The notes under the pieces are model-generated. The model had not been told where the DNA came from and searched no databases. It saw nothing but the letters and a program-made list of their open reading frames with translations. From NCBI GenBank assembly GCA_000711775.1, contig ARYC01000183.1:62001-126000 (forward strand): a stretch of 64,000 nt of DNA, given 5' to 3'. The DNA is from Oxytricha trifallax (Eukaryota; Ciliophora; Spirotrichea; Sporadotrichida; Oxytrichidae). A program made the translations under genes and the position numbers. Of this stretch, positions 45,087 through 57,123 are shown one piece after another. Numbering within the stretch: position 1 is the stretch's first letter; every line of letters starts with the position of its first letter.

Positions 45087-46944
45087 ATGAGAGCAACATC
45101 TTTCACTAAACCCCCTTCAGCCCCTAAATAAACCAAGGAGGAGAGAAAGCAGCAAGCTCGTCAGGAACGCACATTGAAGAAGGAAGTGACAGCAGACCTG
45201 CATTTGGCTTACCTGAGAGATAAACTCATCTACTATGTGCAGTAGTTGCTTATGTTCAACCAGTTTGACTTTGAAAGCAATGCAGTTGAGAGGGAGGAGT
45301 ACCAAGCTGCAGTCAGTATCATCAACCTAGAGTAATTTGAAGAAGTCATTGAGGAGAGAGTCTCACTTGCACTATGCAGTAATCTTCAGTGCAAGAACAT
45401 TATTTTATGGTATTAATGATACTTTGATGTATTAAAATTAATTTGAAAGTTTGTTACATTTTTATTAACACAGTTGATGGTAAAATTGTTGAGAGATTCA
45501 CAAAGAGAAAGATGTAAATTGACAGAAATGGTATTGAGAAAATTAAGTAAACTAAAACTTAAACGTTTCCTCAATTTTAAATAAATCTGAAGTTTAGTAC
45601 AGGATCTTTTGCGACAAATCTAAGACTTCAGATCATTCTGAATGTGAGTAGAAGTTCATTAAACTTCGCTTCTAAGTGATGAATGAGAACGATCATGGCC
45701 CCTATAGTACTAAATTTGGTTAGGTAGTCACTTTTCTCGAAAAATATTCCCATTAATCAGTCGAAGAGAGTACTTGCAACAGTCTTGATGAGCTTGATGG
45801 TTGCATCATAGATAAAGAGAAAATAAGGTAGACTGTCCAAAAATTCAGAGAAGAGCAAGCAAAGGTTGTTGCACCAATCAAGGAAAGAGTCACTGAAACT
45901 ACATCAATATCTTTGGAGTAGGAACTGAAGGTAAAAAGTAACACTATTGAAGAGTCCAAGTAGCAAGACTCAATGAACAAGTATTAGAAACTTGAAGAGG
46001 AAAGCAGAGCTAAATCAGGCTTCAAAATGAATGTAGTTTCTAGCAGGAGAAATGCAACTGTAGATCAATAAACTGTGATACAAGAGACTAAATAAGTTAC
46101 AATTGAAGAAGATTCAAAGGTAGAAGAAATTAAGGAGACCTCAGACTTAAAGCAAGAAGTTAAGCCTAAAAAGAAGAGTGTAAAGTTTGACCCTAAGGTT
46201 GAGAATGAATATAATTATTTATACAATTACATAATGACGAAAATCAGAAGGAATAGGATGAGTTTGATAATCAAGTAAACACAGATCATTAAACTCCTTC
46301 AGACTAATTAAACCAGAGTCAAGTCAGTGATTCAAGTACAGGAGGCTTTGGAGCTCTTGAGTTTGATGACCTAGAAAAAGAACTCGAGAATTATAGATTG
46401 AATGAGATGAATTCATTTCAAAAGATCTATGATTTGTTCATAGGCCTACTCAACGACAACCTATTCTACTACATTTCAGGCAAGAAATCATATGAAGACT
46501 GTGATAATTACCTGAAGAGTGCCACTAGAGATTTCTTTATGAGATAGCTCAAGATAAACTTAGACAATCCATTCTTTGCAAGCAGTAAAACTCATGTCAA
46601 GAAGATTGTAAGAGAGTGAATAAGTTATTAACTTATTTAAAGTCAGTTCTTTGAAAGGGAATTATTTTCTAATTTTAGCCTTAATAAATCAATATTAATT
46701 ATAAAAATAGTGTGTTGACTTTGAAGTTAGTAGATTGGCTTACTTGATGGATATCTCTTCACTTGCAACCTCCTTTGACAAGGATGAGTGGGTGAGTATC
46801 ACAAGAATTTACCTCAGTCTAGCATCCAAGAAACTTCAAAATCATAAAAATCAAGATGAAAAAAGTATTGAGACTTAACAATGGATTGGGAGTGAAGTCT
46901 AGCTTAGTGAAGAAGAGCAAGTTATAATTGATATGTTTTGTTGA
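45087..46944 (+). CDS. RPAP2/Rtr1-like protein (RNA polymerase II CTD phosphatase family)
   Basis: ATG at 45087 (MRATSFTKPPSAPKQTKEER), TGA at 46942-46944. The N-terminal half matches the RPAP2/Rtr1 zinc domain: FEEVIEERVSLALCSNLQCK (C-x4-C in the usual place), then VQYRIFCDKSKTSDHSECEQKF, where the second pair of zinc ligands should be. A long acidic Gln/Glu region follows (EEESRAKSGFKMNV; KKKSVKFDPKVENE), then a helical C-terminal domain (QKIYDLFIGLLNDNLFYYIS). Interrupted at about 45417-45485, 45535-45600, 46215-46235 and 46620-46718 by IES- or intron-like AT-rich sequence. The family removes Ser5 phosphate from the polymerase CTD or helps import the polymerase. Confidence 0.65.
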
Positions 46945-47185
46945 CAAGATTGCTTTTGAAACTTAATTAAGATTGAATCATCGTTGTATTATAATTTATT
47001 ATGGTAAACTTAACAATTTAAAAAGAATAAATCTTGGTAAAATAGGTTGCATCATCGCTTTAAACGCACTATATGTTATATCTTCAATAGATTATTAAAT
47101 AAATTAAATTTAAAAGTCTCTAATAAAAATGCATCATATTTAGGAGAAAAATTAAAGGGTCTTTTCTGCTAAGAAAAGGATCATC

Positions 47186-50100
47186 ATGGATGCTTCAACC
47201 ACAGACCCGAATTCGATTTCAAGCAATAGTTCTTAGAGAGGTAGAGCAAAGAATTAAAAAGGGCATTCTGAAACTCCTATGTCAGCTGAAGGGAAAGAAT
47301 TTCTTAAATCAGTCAATTAGATGGAAAAAGGTAAGATAATTTTTTCAAAAATATAATGATTACATTCATTGCAAGTTTCAATTTACAACATGAAAGATTC
47401 AGTCGCTTAAATATTATTTAGACTTAAAACTGAGATATGAAAAGTTTGGAATAAATGCAGAATAAACAGCAGAGTTCTTACATAACTATGCCAAAACCTG
47501 TAATAATAATGCGCTTTACTTGATCAAAAAGGGAGAATTTAGATTGGGAACTTAAATTCTTAGGCAATGCGAAAGTGTGCTTTAAAGTCCTATAGGAGCC
47601 AATTTTCCACTCCTCAAATATTAGACTTTCAATAGTATGGCATTTTCTCATAATTCACAAGCTAACGTAAGATTGAGTATAAAGTACATGCTGAAGTCTT
47701 TGGAGTTTGCCTTACTTATTGAAGGCATTGAAGAACCTCAAATGGAGAAAGACAGTCAATCAATTTCCTTAGTTGAAACTTACCTTAATATCTGCAACGC
47801 TTAAAATGTAAATAAATAATTTTAGCTTATGGATTTATAAATCAATATGAAGAAGCTCTTCAGTTTGCAGATAGAGCAATCAGTCTCTCACATAAACTTC
47901 TCAGAGACCTGATTTCTATCTTGGAGAATGATAAACTTACCTTTACTCAAAAAGAATTTTTCACAGAGCAATATCACTCATAGGTTAATCTACAGTCAAT
48001 GAGTTTCCATACAAAGGGCTAAATTTTAGAGAAAATGAAGAAATTCGAAGAAGCTATTATTGAGTATCAAGATGGAAAAGAAGTCATTGAGAGAAATTAT
48101 GGCAGTTAACACAAAACCTACATGAACTTTGTAAATGCCATTAGTGGAGCTAAATTGAGAATTAAATACTTCTAGCATAGCAATTTACCAATAAATTAAG
48201 ACGACAGCAAATTATCAGAGAATTTCGATATTCAGAGCATCAATGTAAAGTAGAAAGGTGTAAGAAATGTTAATACTTTCAACCTTGAGAGAAGAATGTC
48301 AAAAGAATCTTATCATCCTTAATCCGACAAGAGCAGCTTGTTTATGTAGGAAATGGAAAGAATGAAGCATTTTAAAGTTTAGTTTTAATAAATATGAAGC
48401 CAATAAGTCAGTAAAATGGAGGTAGAAAAATCAGACCAGCAAGTGCTAAATAAGCATAAAATTAAAACATATACCAAAGTTAAAAAGCAATGTCAAAAGT
48501 AACAAATAGATCTTAGATTGATAACTTCATTTATTCTGGCCTTCCTAAAGGTCCTAGTATGTAGTAGATGAAAAATAGAAGCATCAAGAGAATCTAGAAT
48601 ATTAGAGCTCAAATATTTATAATTCATGTCTTTAAATTGAATGCACTTGCCAAATAAAAAGTATTTACCATAAGCAGTTATGAATCTAAAGACACCACCC
48701 TTATCAAATAGAAGCACTTCAAACTCTAACTTCAAAATTCATTAAGACCCGAGCAGACAGCTTTCTTCTTAAAAAAGGAAGATTGAATAAAAGCTATACT
48801 AGTATCAAAACTAAAATGATCATTCTAAAAGCAAGTCCCATCAATTTGAGTGCAGTTCATGCTCTGATCAAATTTCTGAAATTAAGCAGCTGCAAATGGA
48901 ACAATAAAGACTTATGACTATAATTATGTAGCAATAAGTTTAATCTTAAAATTATGTCTTAGGTAACAATACAATGAGTCAAAATTAAAACTAAGCATAA
49001 CTACAGATGAGCGGAAGTTAATAGCAATTCATGACATAAGGAATGCACACTGCATCTTAAGAAAACATGAATACTTAACAGTATTAAAATCAATAGTTTA
49101 TGATGCCTCCACAACCTTATCCTATGAACATTCCTTATTATTTTCCAATGATGCCTGGATACATGATGCCACCTCCACCCCCATAATATGGAGGATATTT
49201 TGGTAATAGCTATGGTTATTAAAGTGGTGTCTTTTTACCTCCACCTCGAGCATCTATGGCAAATCCCTAAATTAACAATTTTCTGAATGGAAGTGTTTCT
49301 TCTTCTAGAAATAGTCCAGATAAACCAGTGATTGATTAATGGGATTAATTTAGATCTGGAGAATCTAGTAATAAGTTTGAGGCACCCTCTGCTGATAAAG
49401 GAATAAAGAGAAGTATTTAAAAAGACACTCACATTCAGTAATTTGTACCAGGCAGAAATGAGTTTACTGAAGTAAAAAACCCCACAAAGTATGATCACTT
49501 CAATTCTACTCACACCGATATGAATGAGAGAGATTCAAGATTTGGTGATGATTTTGAGAATGAGCTTAAAGAAACAGCGAAGGGCAATTAATTCTCTTAT
49601 AATGATAATAGTGGATTAGGTAAATAGTCTCATGAATTTATTCCAGCATCTATTAAATTCATTTTTAATCTACACCAATTAACGAAAAGGCGAAATTCGA
49701 ATTTAAGAGTGACCCTCCTATGATTTATCAAATGAAGGAAGTAAAATTCTAAAACATGAAAAAATTAGGTAAAGCTGCAATTTTAATCTAAAAATTCTTC
49801 CGTAAAATAAAATAAATGCAGCAATTCACACTTTTAAAAGCCTAAATGATTGAGAAGACTTATATTATTAAGCAAGTATACCTTTACAATCTGACAAACA
49901 TGAGATCTAAAAAATGTCTTCTATCTATTTCATACATCTCTGAGAAGAAGTTCGATGAAAAATAGGATAGAAAGCTGAAAGTACCCAAGCACATACTGGT
50001 TTAGTTGTATGACTTATTTGGACATAAATTCATACTTTAAAAGGAGTTTTCATTTGAAAAACTAAAAATAAACATCGATTTCTCACAAAATGAAGTTGGT

Positions 50101-50542
50101 GAAGAGATTTCAAAGCAAGTTAAGGATTTAAGTTAAATTCATTTTCGATTTTTATTTGTTTGAGAAGAAAAAGTACACTGGATACCCTGATTAAGATTTT
50201 GAGCTTGATTAAATAATTTTTATTATGTTCATATTTGGGCTTACAGATGAAGATTTAACTAAGTCAAATGCAAAAAGAAAATCCAGCAGAAGTTCATCGT
50301 CCTCTTCAGACGACTCTAATAAAGAGAAATAAGATATAATACAATCTACACCAAAACCTGCAGTTCAAAATTAGCCATAAATTGAAGACGATTTTGAAGA
50401 AGAGATTATTGAAGAAAACTATGAAGACAAGATTTAAAACTATTATTAGAGACGATTGTTTTTTAAATAATTATTTCATTTTTTATTTGTATTTATGCAA
50501 ATTCTTTTTGTAAATGTAATCAATAGCTTTTGTTTAAAATGA
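47186..50542 (+). CDS. TPR and IQ-motif protein, multi-MDS
   Basis: ATG at 47186 (MDASTTDPNSISSNSSQRGR). An insert at about 47330-47400 is followed by TPR-like helices (YEKFGINAEQTAEFLHNYAK; FINQYEEALQFADRAISLS; KGQILEKMKKFEEAIIEYQ). A frame change at 48395 (one T short?) leads into a Ser/Gln-rich part, a Pro/Met/Tyr-rich stretch (MMPGYMMPPPPPQYGGYFG), then an IQ motif (KAAILIQKFFRKIKQMQ) and a poly-Ser/acidic tail (EDDFEEEIIEENYEDK). IESs at 47804-47829 (GCTTA), about 48600-48660 and near 49655-49690 (TCTA). One extra T near 50140. It could be two genes split at 48395. IQ motifs suggest calmodulin binding. Confidence 0.55.
47804..47829 (+). other. Very short IES (26 bp), pointer GCTTA
   Basis: GCTTA at 47799-47803 and 47825-47829; excision joins YLNICNA to YGFINQYEEAL in frame, restoring a TPR. 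Confidence 0.75.
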
Positions 50543-51243
50543 AATTATTTTGTATAGATTTAATTTATATCTTTATTATTTAAAAAGAATTTTAAGTAAA
50601 AAAATTCTTTTTTAAAGTTAAAGTTGACATTTGCGTATTTTTTAAAAAATTATTATTGTAAATTTGAGAATTTAATAAGAAGAGTTACCTTCATAAATGA
50701 ATATAAATGTATTTAAAATTTACATGCTTAGTTTGTATATTTCAACTTCGTTTAATTTACAAACAAATAAGAATCTTAACTTTCTTGATTTAAACTATTA
50801 AATCTTTATTAATGTTTATAGTCTCATTTAAAATGCAAGGTTATATATTAAGATTACAACTTGGCTTTAATACTTTTTAAAATAAATTATTATTATTTAT
50901 TTAACTTTCTTCAATATTTGAGTAATTATTACCCTCTATCTAAAGATAAGTAATTATATATTATTATTTCATTATATGTTGAACTAAAATCAATTTGGAT
51001 TGATGCTAGATTTATCTTTGAAAGATTATTGAAAAGAAAACTCTCAATTAATTTTTAAAAAATTAAACGAAAAAATATAAGGAAAATTTATAGTCAATAT
51101 AGTATTTATGTTTTAAAAAAACAATAAAAATCTAAATTTTCTTATGAATAAGGAACCACAATGATTTAGAGTTTCTTCTTTTCTATGAATAAATAATTTC
51201 CAAATCAATGTATTTCAAGAATATTCACATTTTAAATTTTAGT

Positions 51244-53206
51244 ATAAGTTTGACGAATCTGTTAAATACCCTTCCCCATCTCCAGTGAAACATGAAAAGA
51301 AATTATCTTCAAAATCTTCCTCAAACAGCTCAATCGATATAGGAAAGATAAAAAATGAAGAGGAAGAAAAGTTAAAAGATGATTATAAAGGCACTTTGTC
51401 TTCTTTTTAGAGTGTCAAATCTTTAAATCATAATAAGAAAAAGATGACTAAGGACGAAGCAGCAATTAAAATTTAGAATAAATATCGCTAGAAGTTAGCC
51501 AAGTTGGAGTTAAATTAGAGAAAGAGAAAATAAGAGAGAGAACAGGGAAAGACAAAGATTTGCGAGTATTTAGTGATTGATGGGTCAAACAAAGCTCAAG
51601 TTACTCTTAGAAAAATTAATCAAAAAGGCTCTGCTTAAATGAGCTTCAAGGTGGAAGTTTAAAACTTAGATAAGAAGCAAAAGAGAAATAAGTTAGAGGA
51701 ATTGCTTAGCTAATTGCCTGTAGCTGAACCTTTTATGAGGAAGTATTTGGATTAAAATTTAAAGATTCAATGGAGTGGGGATAAGATCAGCAAAATTACA
51801 TTGAATCAAGGAGATTTGAGTTTGAATGTCAATATGAACACTAACGTTTTTAGAAAACTAACTTCTCCAAGAAATGAAATTCAAAAACCAATACCTGAGG
51901 TATAAAAGAAAATCATTCAAATTCCAAATGAGAAACCAAAACTACCAATTCCCTTTAATAATAAAATCATTAAGGTTTAAGCTATGATTCGTGGGCACTT
52001 GACGAGAAAGAATTTGAAAGCAATTGTAGATAATGAGAATAATTATGTGATGGTCTACAAAATGGCTAGACGACTAAGCGATAACAAACTTTATTATATC
52101 TTCTTGCTGTACAGAAGGGATAGAAGCACTGAAGATATAAATGAGCCTTACTATCTAGTAACTTTGAGAGAAGTTATAAGCATAAATGACATCTATGATT
52201 TGGAGATATCACTCAACACAGCAAAGAAAATATTTACCCGTAAAACCTCTTCAACTGCTGAAGTTCAAAACCTTATTATGTTTGAGACAAATAGGGATGA
52301 ATTTATTATGATGTTGAATTGTCTTGATATAATCGATTCAGACTTTTCATTAGACTTTAAGAAGTTTAGAAATATGCAGATTTAAATTCAGACGATGAAA
52401 ATTAATGACAGCTAATAAGGCGATGCATTTTAATTAGAGAACTTTTATTTTTATCAAAATCTTATCATTTGAAAGTCCTGATAAAAAAAAGAAGAAGAAG
52501 AAAAAAGGAAAGAATTCAAGCTCAAGCTCGAGTTCAAGTTCTAGCAGCAGTTCAATAGAAGATAATGCAATTCCAGAAGCAGAGTCAAGATTTGAGTCTT
52601 CACCTTCACAAGGTTACTCTTCTAAAAAACCAGAACCTACCAAACCAGTGATTGATTTAAAGGTTCAGTAACAACCAAAGCCTATTTTACCGAAAAAGAA
52701 AAGTTTGAAGAAAGTAGACTACAAAATTCTTGCGTTAATTAGGATTCAAGCATCTTGTAGAAGATATCTGGCTTAGAAGAGGCTAGAGGTTTAATAAATC
52801 GAAAATTTTAAGAACAAATCTGCAGATCCTGCCAAGCATCTGAAACTTGTGAAGCAAGGTGTATTTAAGGCTTCAGGAATGTTCTTTATGTACTTCTTGT
52901 ACACTGATGAGTATAAGGAGTTCGTTAAAGTTACTATTAGATCAGTGCAACCTCGCAAAGTGGTTCTTAATTTAAAGAAAATTGTATTATCAGAGTTTGG
53001 TGAGGATGCAGAAATTGATGAATTAAATCATTGATTAAATATATTTTGAAATCTTAATACAAAAACAAATTAATTATGACATCCCAGATTACATAAAAGA
53101 CATTTTTGAAGAAAACTGTGAAGGATTATTATATGATCCAAAATCTGGAGTTTTAAGAAAGGATTGGGTACCTAGACTTAATGATTTCCTTCAGAACAAT
53201 TTATGA
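51244..53206 (+). CDS. IQ-motif protein with poly-Ser linker
   Basis: Entered mid-protein at about 51244 after an AG that could end an intron; no clear start. Three IQ motifs: EAAIKIQNKYRQKLAKLE, IKVQAMIRGHLTRKNL, LIRIQASCRRYLAQKRLE. Between the second and third lies a folded-looking region (VYKMARRLSDNKLYYIFLLY; PYYLVTLREVIS), an insert at about 52383-52475 and a Lys/poly-Ser block. After an IES at about 53025-53070 (pointer AAT) it ends DIPDYIKDIFEENCEG ... DFLQNNL, TGA at 53204-53206. Likely calmodulin-binding; a similar architecture to the preceding gene suggests they are related. 50543-51240 is AT-rich with nothing recognised. Confidence 0.6.
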
Positions 53207-53318
53207 ACTCATGACTGAATAATTTATATTCTCACTTAAGAACAAATTTCAATCACTTACCTTTTATTGTGCTTATTTTTCTATTAAAATTAAGAATTTT
53301 GAAATTTAACAGAAAAAA

Positions 53319-54005
53319 ATGAATCCTTATGAAATGACTTATAAAAGTAATTCCTCTTCAGGGGGCAGCACAAATTTGCTGGGCAACATGAAAGCTTTGA
53401 TCGTTCATTAAGATTAGAAAATTCAAGAAAAATTAAAGGCTTTAAATGATCTCAAGGAGACCATGACTTAGCCAAGTGCTGTTAATCATGGAATATCCTC
53501 AAAGGAAAGTTTCCATAGAACTAGAATACTCTAAAGAGCTAATTTTGAAGAAGACTATCAAGATAAGCAAGTAAAGCAAAAGGTTCCATCTTTAAGGTTA
53601 AACGAAAGAGAAGAATTTCACAGCTTAATAACTAGATAGCACCAGTAGAATTAAGATGAGTCTCGTTAAGATTCAATGAGTTAGGAGGATATGGAATTAA
53701 AAAAACTTAGAGAGAAGTACTTAGATCAAGGTACGTTGTAAAAATACAATGAAATCTCTGGATGCCAATATGAAACCAAGCATTATCGAAATAAGTCATA
53801 TGTCGATATTAAACCACATTAGTCATCTAGCTATAATGCAATCAATAATACTTCATAAAGAAGCTATTAAACATAAATGATTCAGGGTTCTGATTTGGCA
53901 TAGAGACACCAACGTAGAGAGTCCGTGCAAATCAATATGTACAGTAATGATAGAAAAGAGGCTCTCAATAAATTATTCTTGAAGCACCAGCAAGTATAAA
54001 ACTGA
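53319..54005 (+). CDS. Unknown protein, 228 aa, uninterrupted
   Basis: ATG at 53319 (MNPYEMTYKSNSSSGG), TGA at 54003-54005, one open frame without intron or IES. An N-terminal coiled-coil-like segment (KIQEKLKALNDLKETM), then a charged Q/S/R-rich remainder (EDMELKKLREKYLDQG; RRESVQINMYSNDRKEALNK). No known domain. Flanks (53207-53318 and 54006-54171) are short and AT-rich. Confidence 0.7.
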
Positions 54006-54171
54006 ATATAAATTTGTTCATATATTATATTATACTATCTCCAATAAAAACCCTTTAAGATATAAAATTAACAATAATGCTGGAAATTTGATTTTAAAAT
54101 GCTAATTATATTTCAATAATGCAATAAAATATTTCATCAAACTTTATTAAGTGATATATTGAGGTTTATAA

Positions 54172-56948
54172 ATGTCTTAAACTTAAATCGAGAGTAACAT
54201 AGATTAAAGAGACACATGTTACACATAAGAAGATATGAATAGGACTTAAGAAGTTATGAAAATCTAAGAAGATAAGGTAGCTTATAATCAAGAAAAAATG
54301 AATGCTCCATTAAGATTCCCAATATACTAAACACCAAATCACCAACCCAATACAAAAGAAGTAGATAATCGCTCATACTATAGTAAATTATAAGAAACCT
54401 TACCAGAGCACCATTAAAACCTTACTGAGCTAATGTCGAATCACACAAACAGAACGAATTGTACCTAAAGTGATATTACTCAACCCATAAACAACAAATA
54501 TATCTCCTAAACTACTTCCACAAAGCCCCCTTAAATAATGAATCAGTCACTTCTTAAATCCCCTAAGTACCCAGAAAATGAACTCAATTAGACGAACAAC
54601 TTAGATTTATCTAATGACTTATCAGCCATTAAATCAGCTCAGAGAGATCAAAGCTAAATTATGAGCAAACTATAAGATCGACTAGACAGATCAGATAACG
54701 ACTTATCCCTATAGATCTCTAAAAGCGTTGAGAGAATCACTAGTGACCTATAAGTTTTAAAGCAGTAAATAGCTCAGTAAAAATAAGAGGAAGATTCAAG
54801 GTATCATAAGTTAGCTAAAGATATAAAGTAAATCAAGCACTACTATAAAAAGAGCAAGTCAAGACACAGCAAAAAGTAATTAATTGAATAAGAAAGCAAG
54901 TCTGTAATAGGCCAAAATTAACAAGTTACAGAGACAACATCAAGTAATAGCAATGCTTAGTCTAAATAGCTCACTCATGTTAATAGTGATATTCATCAAG
55001 TTTATAACCCTGTATATCAACCTCAGATCATAAATCCTTTTTTTATTTTCTAAAGTAGGGTTCGTAATATATATGATAGATCTATTTTAAATAATCTTAA
55101 ACTACAATTAAATGCCTTAAAAGTACTAAAGAGCTCAAAGTCAAGACTTCTAAGGGAATTAAGTTATCTATTCTGATTACTAAAGGTCTGAAACTTAAGC
55201 ATCCTTAAACAGGTTTATGGAACTTGAAAAATAAGTTTAATTTGAAAAGGATATAAAATAGATTAATTAAAAGGAAAATCCAAAAGCTCATCAAATGTAT
55301 TACCATCAAGAAGCTTTAACTCCTGAGTATAACCATTATCCACTTAAAAAATAAGAACAAGATCATAAAGTGTATTATGATTTCTAGACTCTAAGCTAAT
55401 AAGATCCTAATTTCTAAGCGAAAAACCCAATATTATAGAATCATTAATACGACCCAAGAAACTCTTAAAACCAAAATCATCACTAATCCCAAAAACATAC
55501 TATTTCTTTCAACACGGAGCTTGAAAAGGTAAGAGAAGAGTCAAATTAAAACATCAACGATTTAAAGTCGTTTTATGAGACTCAATTAAGGCAAATGAGA
55601 GACGAGTTTTAACATAGAGAGATTATTATGAAAGATAAAATGAAATCTTAGATATAAGAAAGCATGGCTATAGAAAAGGATAAACTTAACTTGAAGCTTT
55701 AGGAATTTGAGAGAGACAAGCATTATTTGTAAGCTAAACTTTAATCATAGTCAAGAAGTGACAACGCTACTAATGTGACTGCAATTCACTCCAAAACCTA
55801 AAGTTTGACTTCGTTTGTTAGCGAAAATGTTACTAAAAGCAATAGAATAGAGCAACCACTCGGGGAGATCACAAATAGCATACCAATTCACCATCCAACA
55901 CAGAAACACTACTAATATTAATCATTATAACCATTTGAAAAAAAAATACTCCATTATTGTAGGAATACATTTGATTTTGGAAATAAATTAATAATTAAAT
56001 AAATTATTGGCAGTTAACTTTCTGGAAACCTAGATAATATGATACTTGTTCGATAGAAAATATAGAATCAGCTAAACGCTTCTATTGCTGTACTGTTTTA
56101 TCTCAATGAAGAAGCAAGATAAGTCGATTTTTATTTTTACATTAAAATCAATTAAAAAAATGACCCAAAATAAAAATCGACTTATCTTGCTTCTTCATTG
56201 AGATAAAACAGTACAGCAATAGAAGCGTTTAGCTGATTCTATATTTTCTATCGAACAAGTATCATATTATCTAGGTTTCCAGAAAGTTAACTGCCAATAA
56301 TTTATTTAATTATTAATTTATTTCCAAAATCAAATGTATTCCTACAATAATATAGTTTAGCCAGATTACAAATCGATAGAATCTCAGGACTAAAAGAAAC
56401 TAGCTAAAAGACAAGGTGAATCCTTAAAGAAAGCAAAGCGTGCACATACCAAAGAAAATAGTATGATAATGAAATAAAATTTAGACAGTTCATTACTTTT
56501 TAATCAAGAGCCAGGTAGCAATAAAAACCACAATAACAGGGCCTTAAATTAAACTCACAACTTAACAATGCTTCAACCTAGTTTCAATAGTAACACTGGA
56601 TTTAACAATTCAAAAGTAGTTGCTAATAATGAAAATACTCAAAGTAAAAGAAGAGAGAGACATGAAAAGAATCAATCTATTGGGAATATGTCTCAATATC
56701 AACAAATGAATTAGATTATTAGTTAGGGCAAAGGATACTCTATTGCTTAATCAATTTTAATGAAATACTATTTTAAGCAATTTCAAATTTCATTCATATT
56801 TCGTAATAGTTAAGGAAAAGAAAACCAGAATATGAAAGGATCTGGTCCTAAGTAAATTATAAACGAAAAAGATGATAAATTGTTAATGAAAGAAAAGGAA
56901 ATTCTCAGGAGAATCAATAAAATTGAAAGTTTTCTTAAGAAACCTTGA
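54172..56948 (+). CDS. Gln-rich coiled-coil protein interrupted by a palindromic IES
   Basis: ATG at 54172 (MSQTQIESNIDQRDTCYTQE), TGA at 56946-56948. Gln-rich throughout, with nearly all Gln as TAA/TAG. Helical segments: IMSKLQDRLDRSDNDLSLQ; NRFMELEKQVQFEKDIKQIN; ELEKVREESNQNINDLKSF; KEKEILRRINKIESFLKK at the C-terminus. One IES at about 55035-55095 (AT-rich, frame change). The second is the perfect palindrome 55955-56349, inserted between FEKKILH and IVQPDYKSIESQ; removal at a 2-bp AT pointer restores the frame. About 770 residues; likely a structural coiled-coil protein of unknown function. Confidence 0.65.
55955..56349. mobile_element. 395-bp palindromic MITE-like IES (183-bp perfect arms)
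   Basis: Left arm 55955-56137 and right arm 56167-56349 are exact reverse complements over 183 bp, with a 29-bp spacer. Ends read TATTGTAGGAATAC / GTATTCCTACAATA. It interrupts an open frame that resumes immediately after. No coding capacity. Perfect arms imply recent origin or gene-conversion-like maintenance. A terminal-inverted-repeat, non-autonomous transposon is the simplest reading. Confidence 0.9.
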
Positions 56949-57123
56949 TCTTATTAACAGCTTAGTTGTTATATATTTATATTAAATACTTGATAAATTT
57001 GGAATTATTGTGAGAAAATAGGTAAAATTTATGGGGTTTATGTGTATATCAGAAAAAATGATGAAGTTCAATTTAAAAAAGGTATGTGCTTATATTGGAT
57101 TAAATCTAATTAAATTTTGTAAT

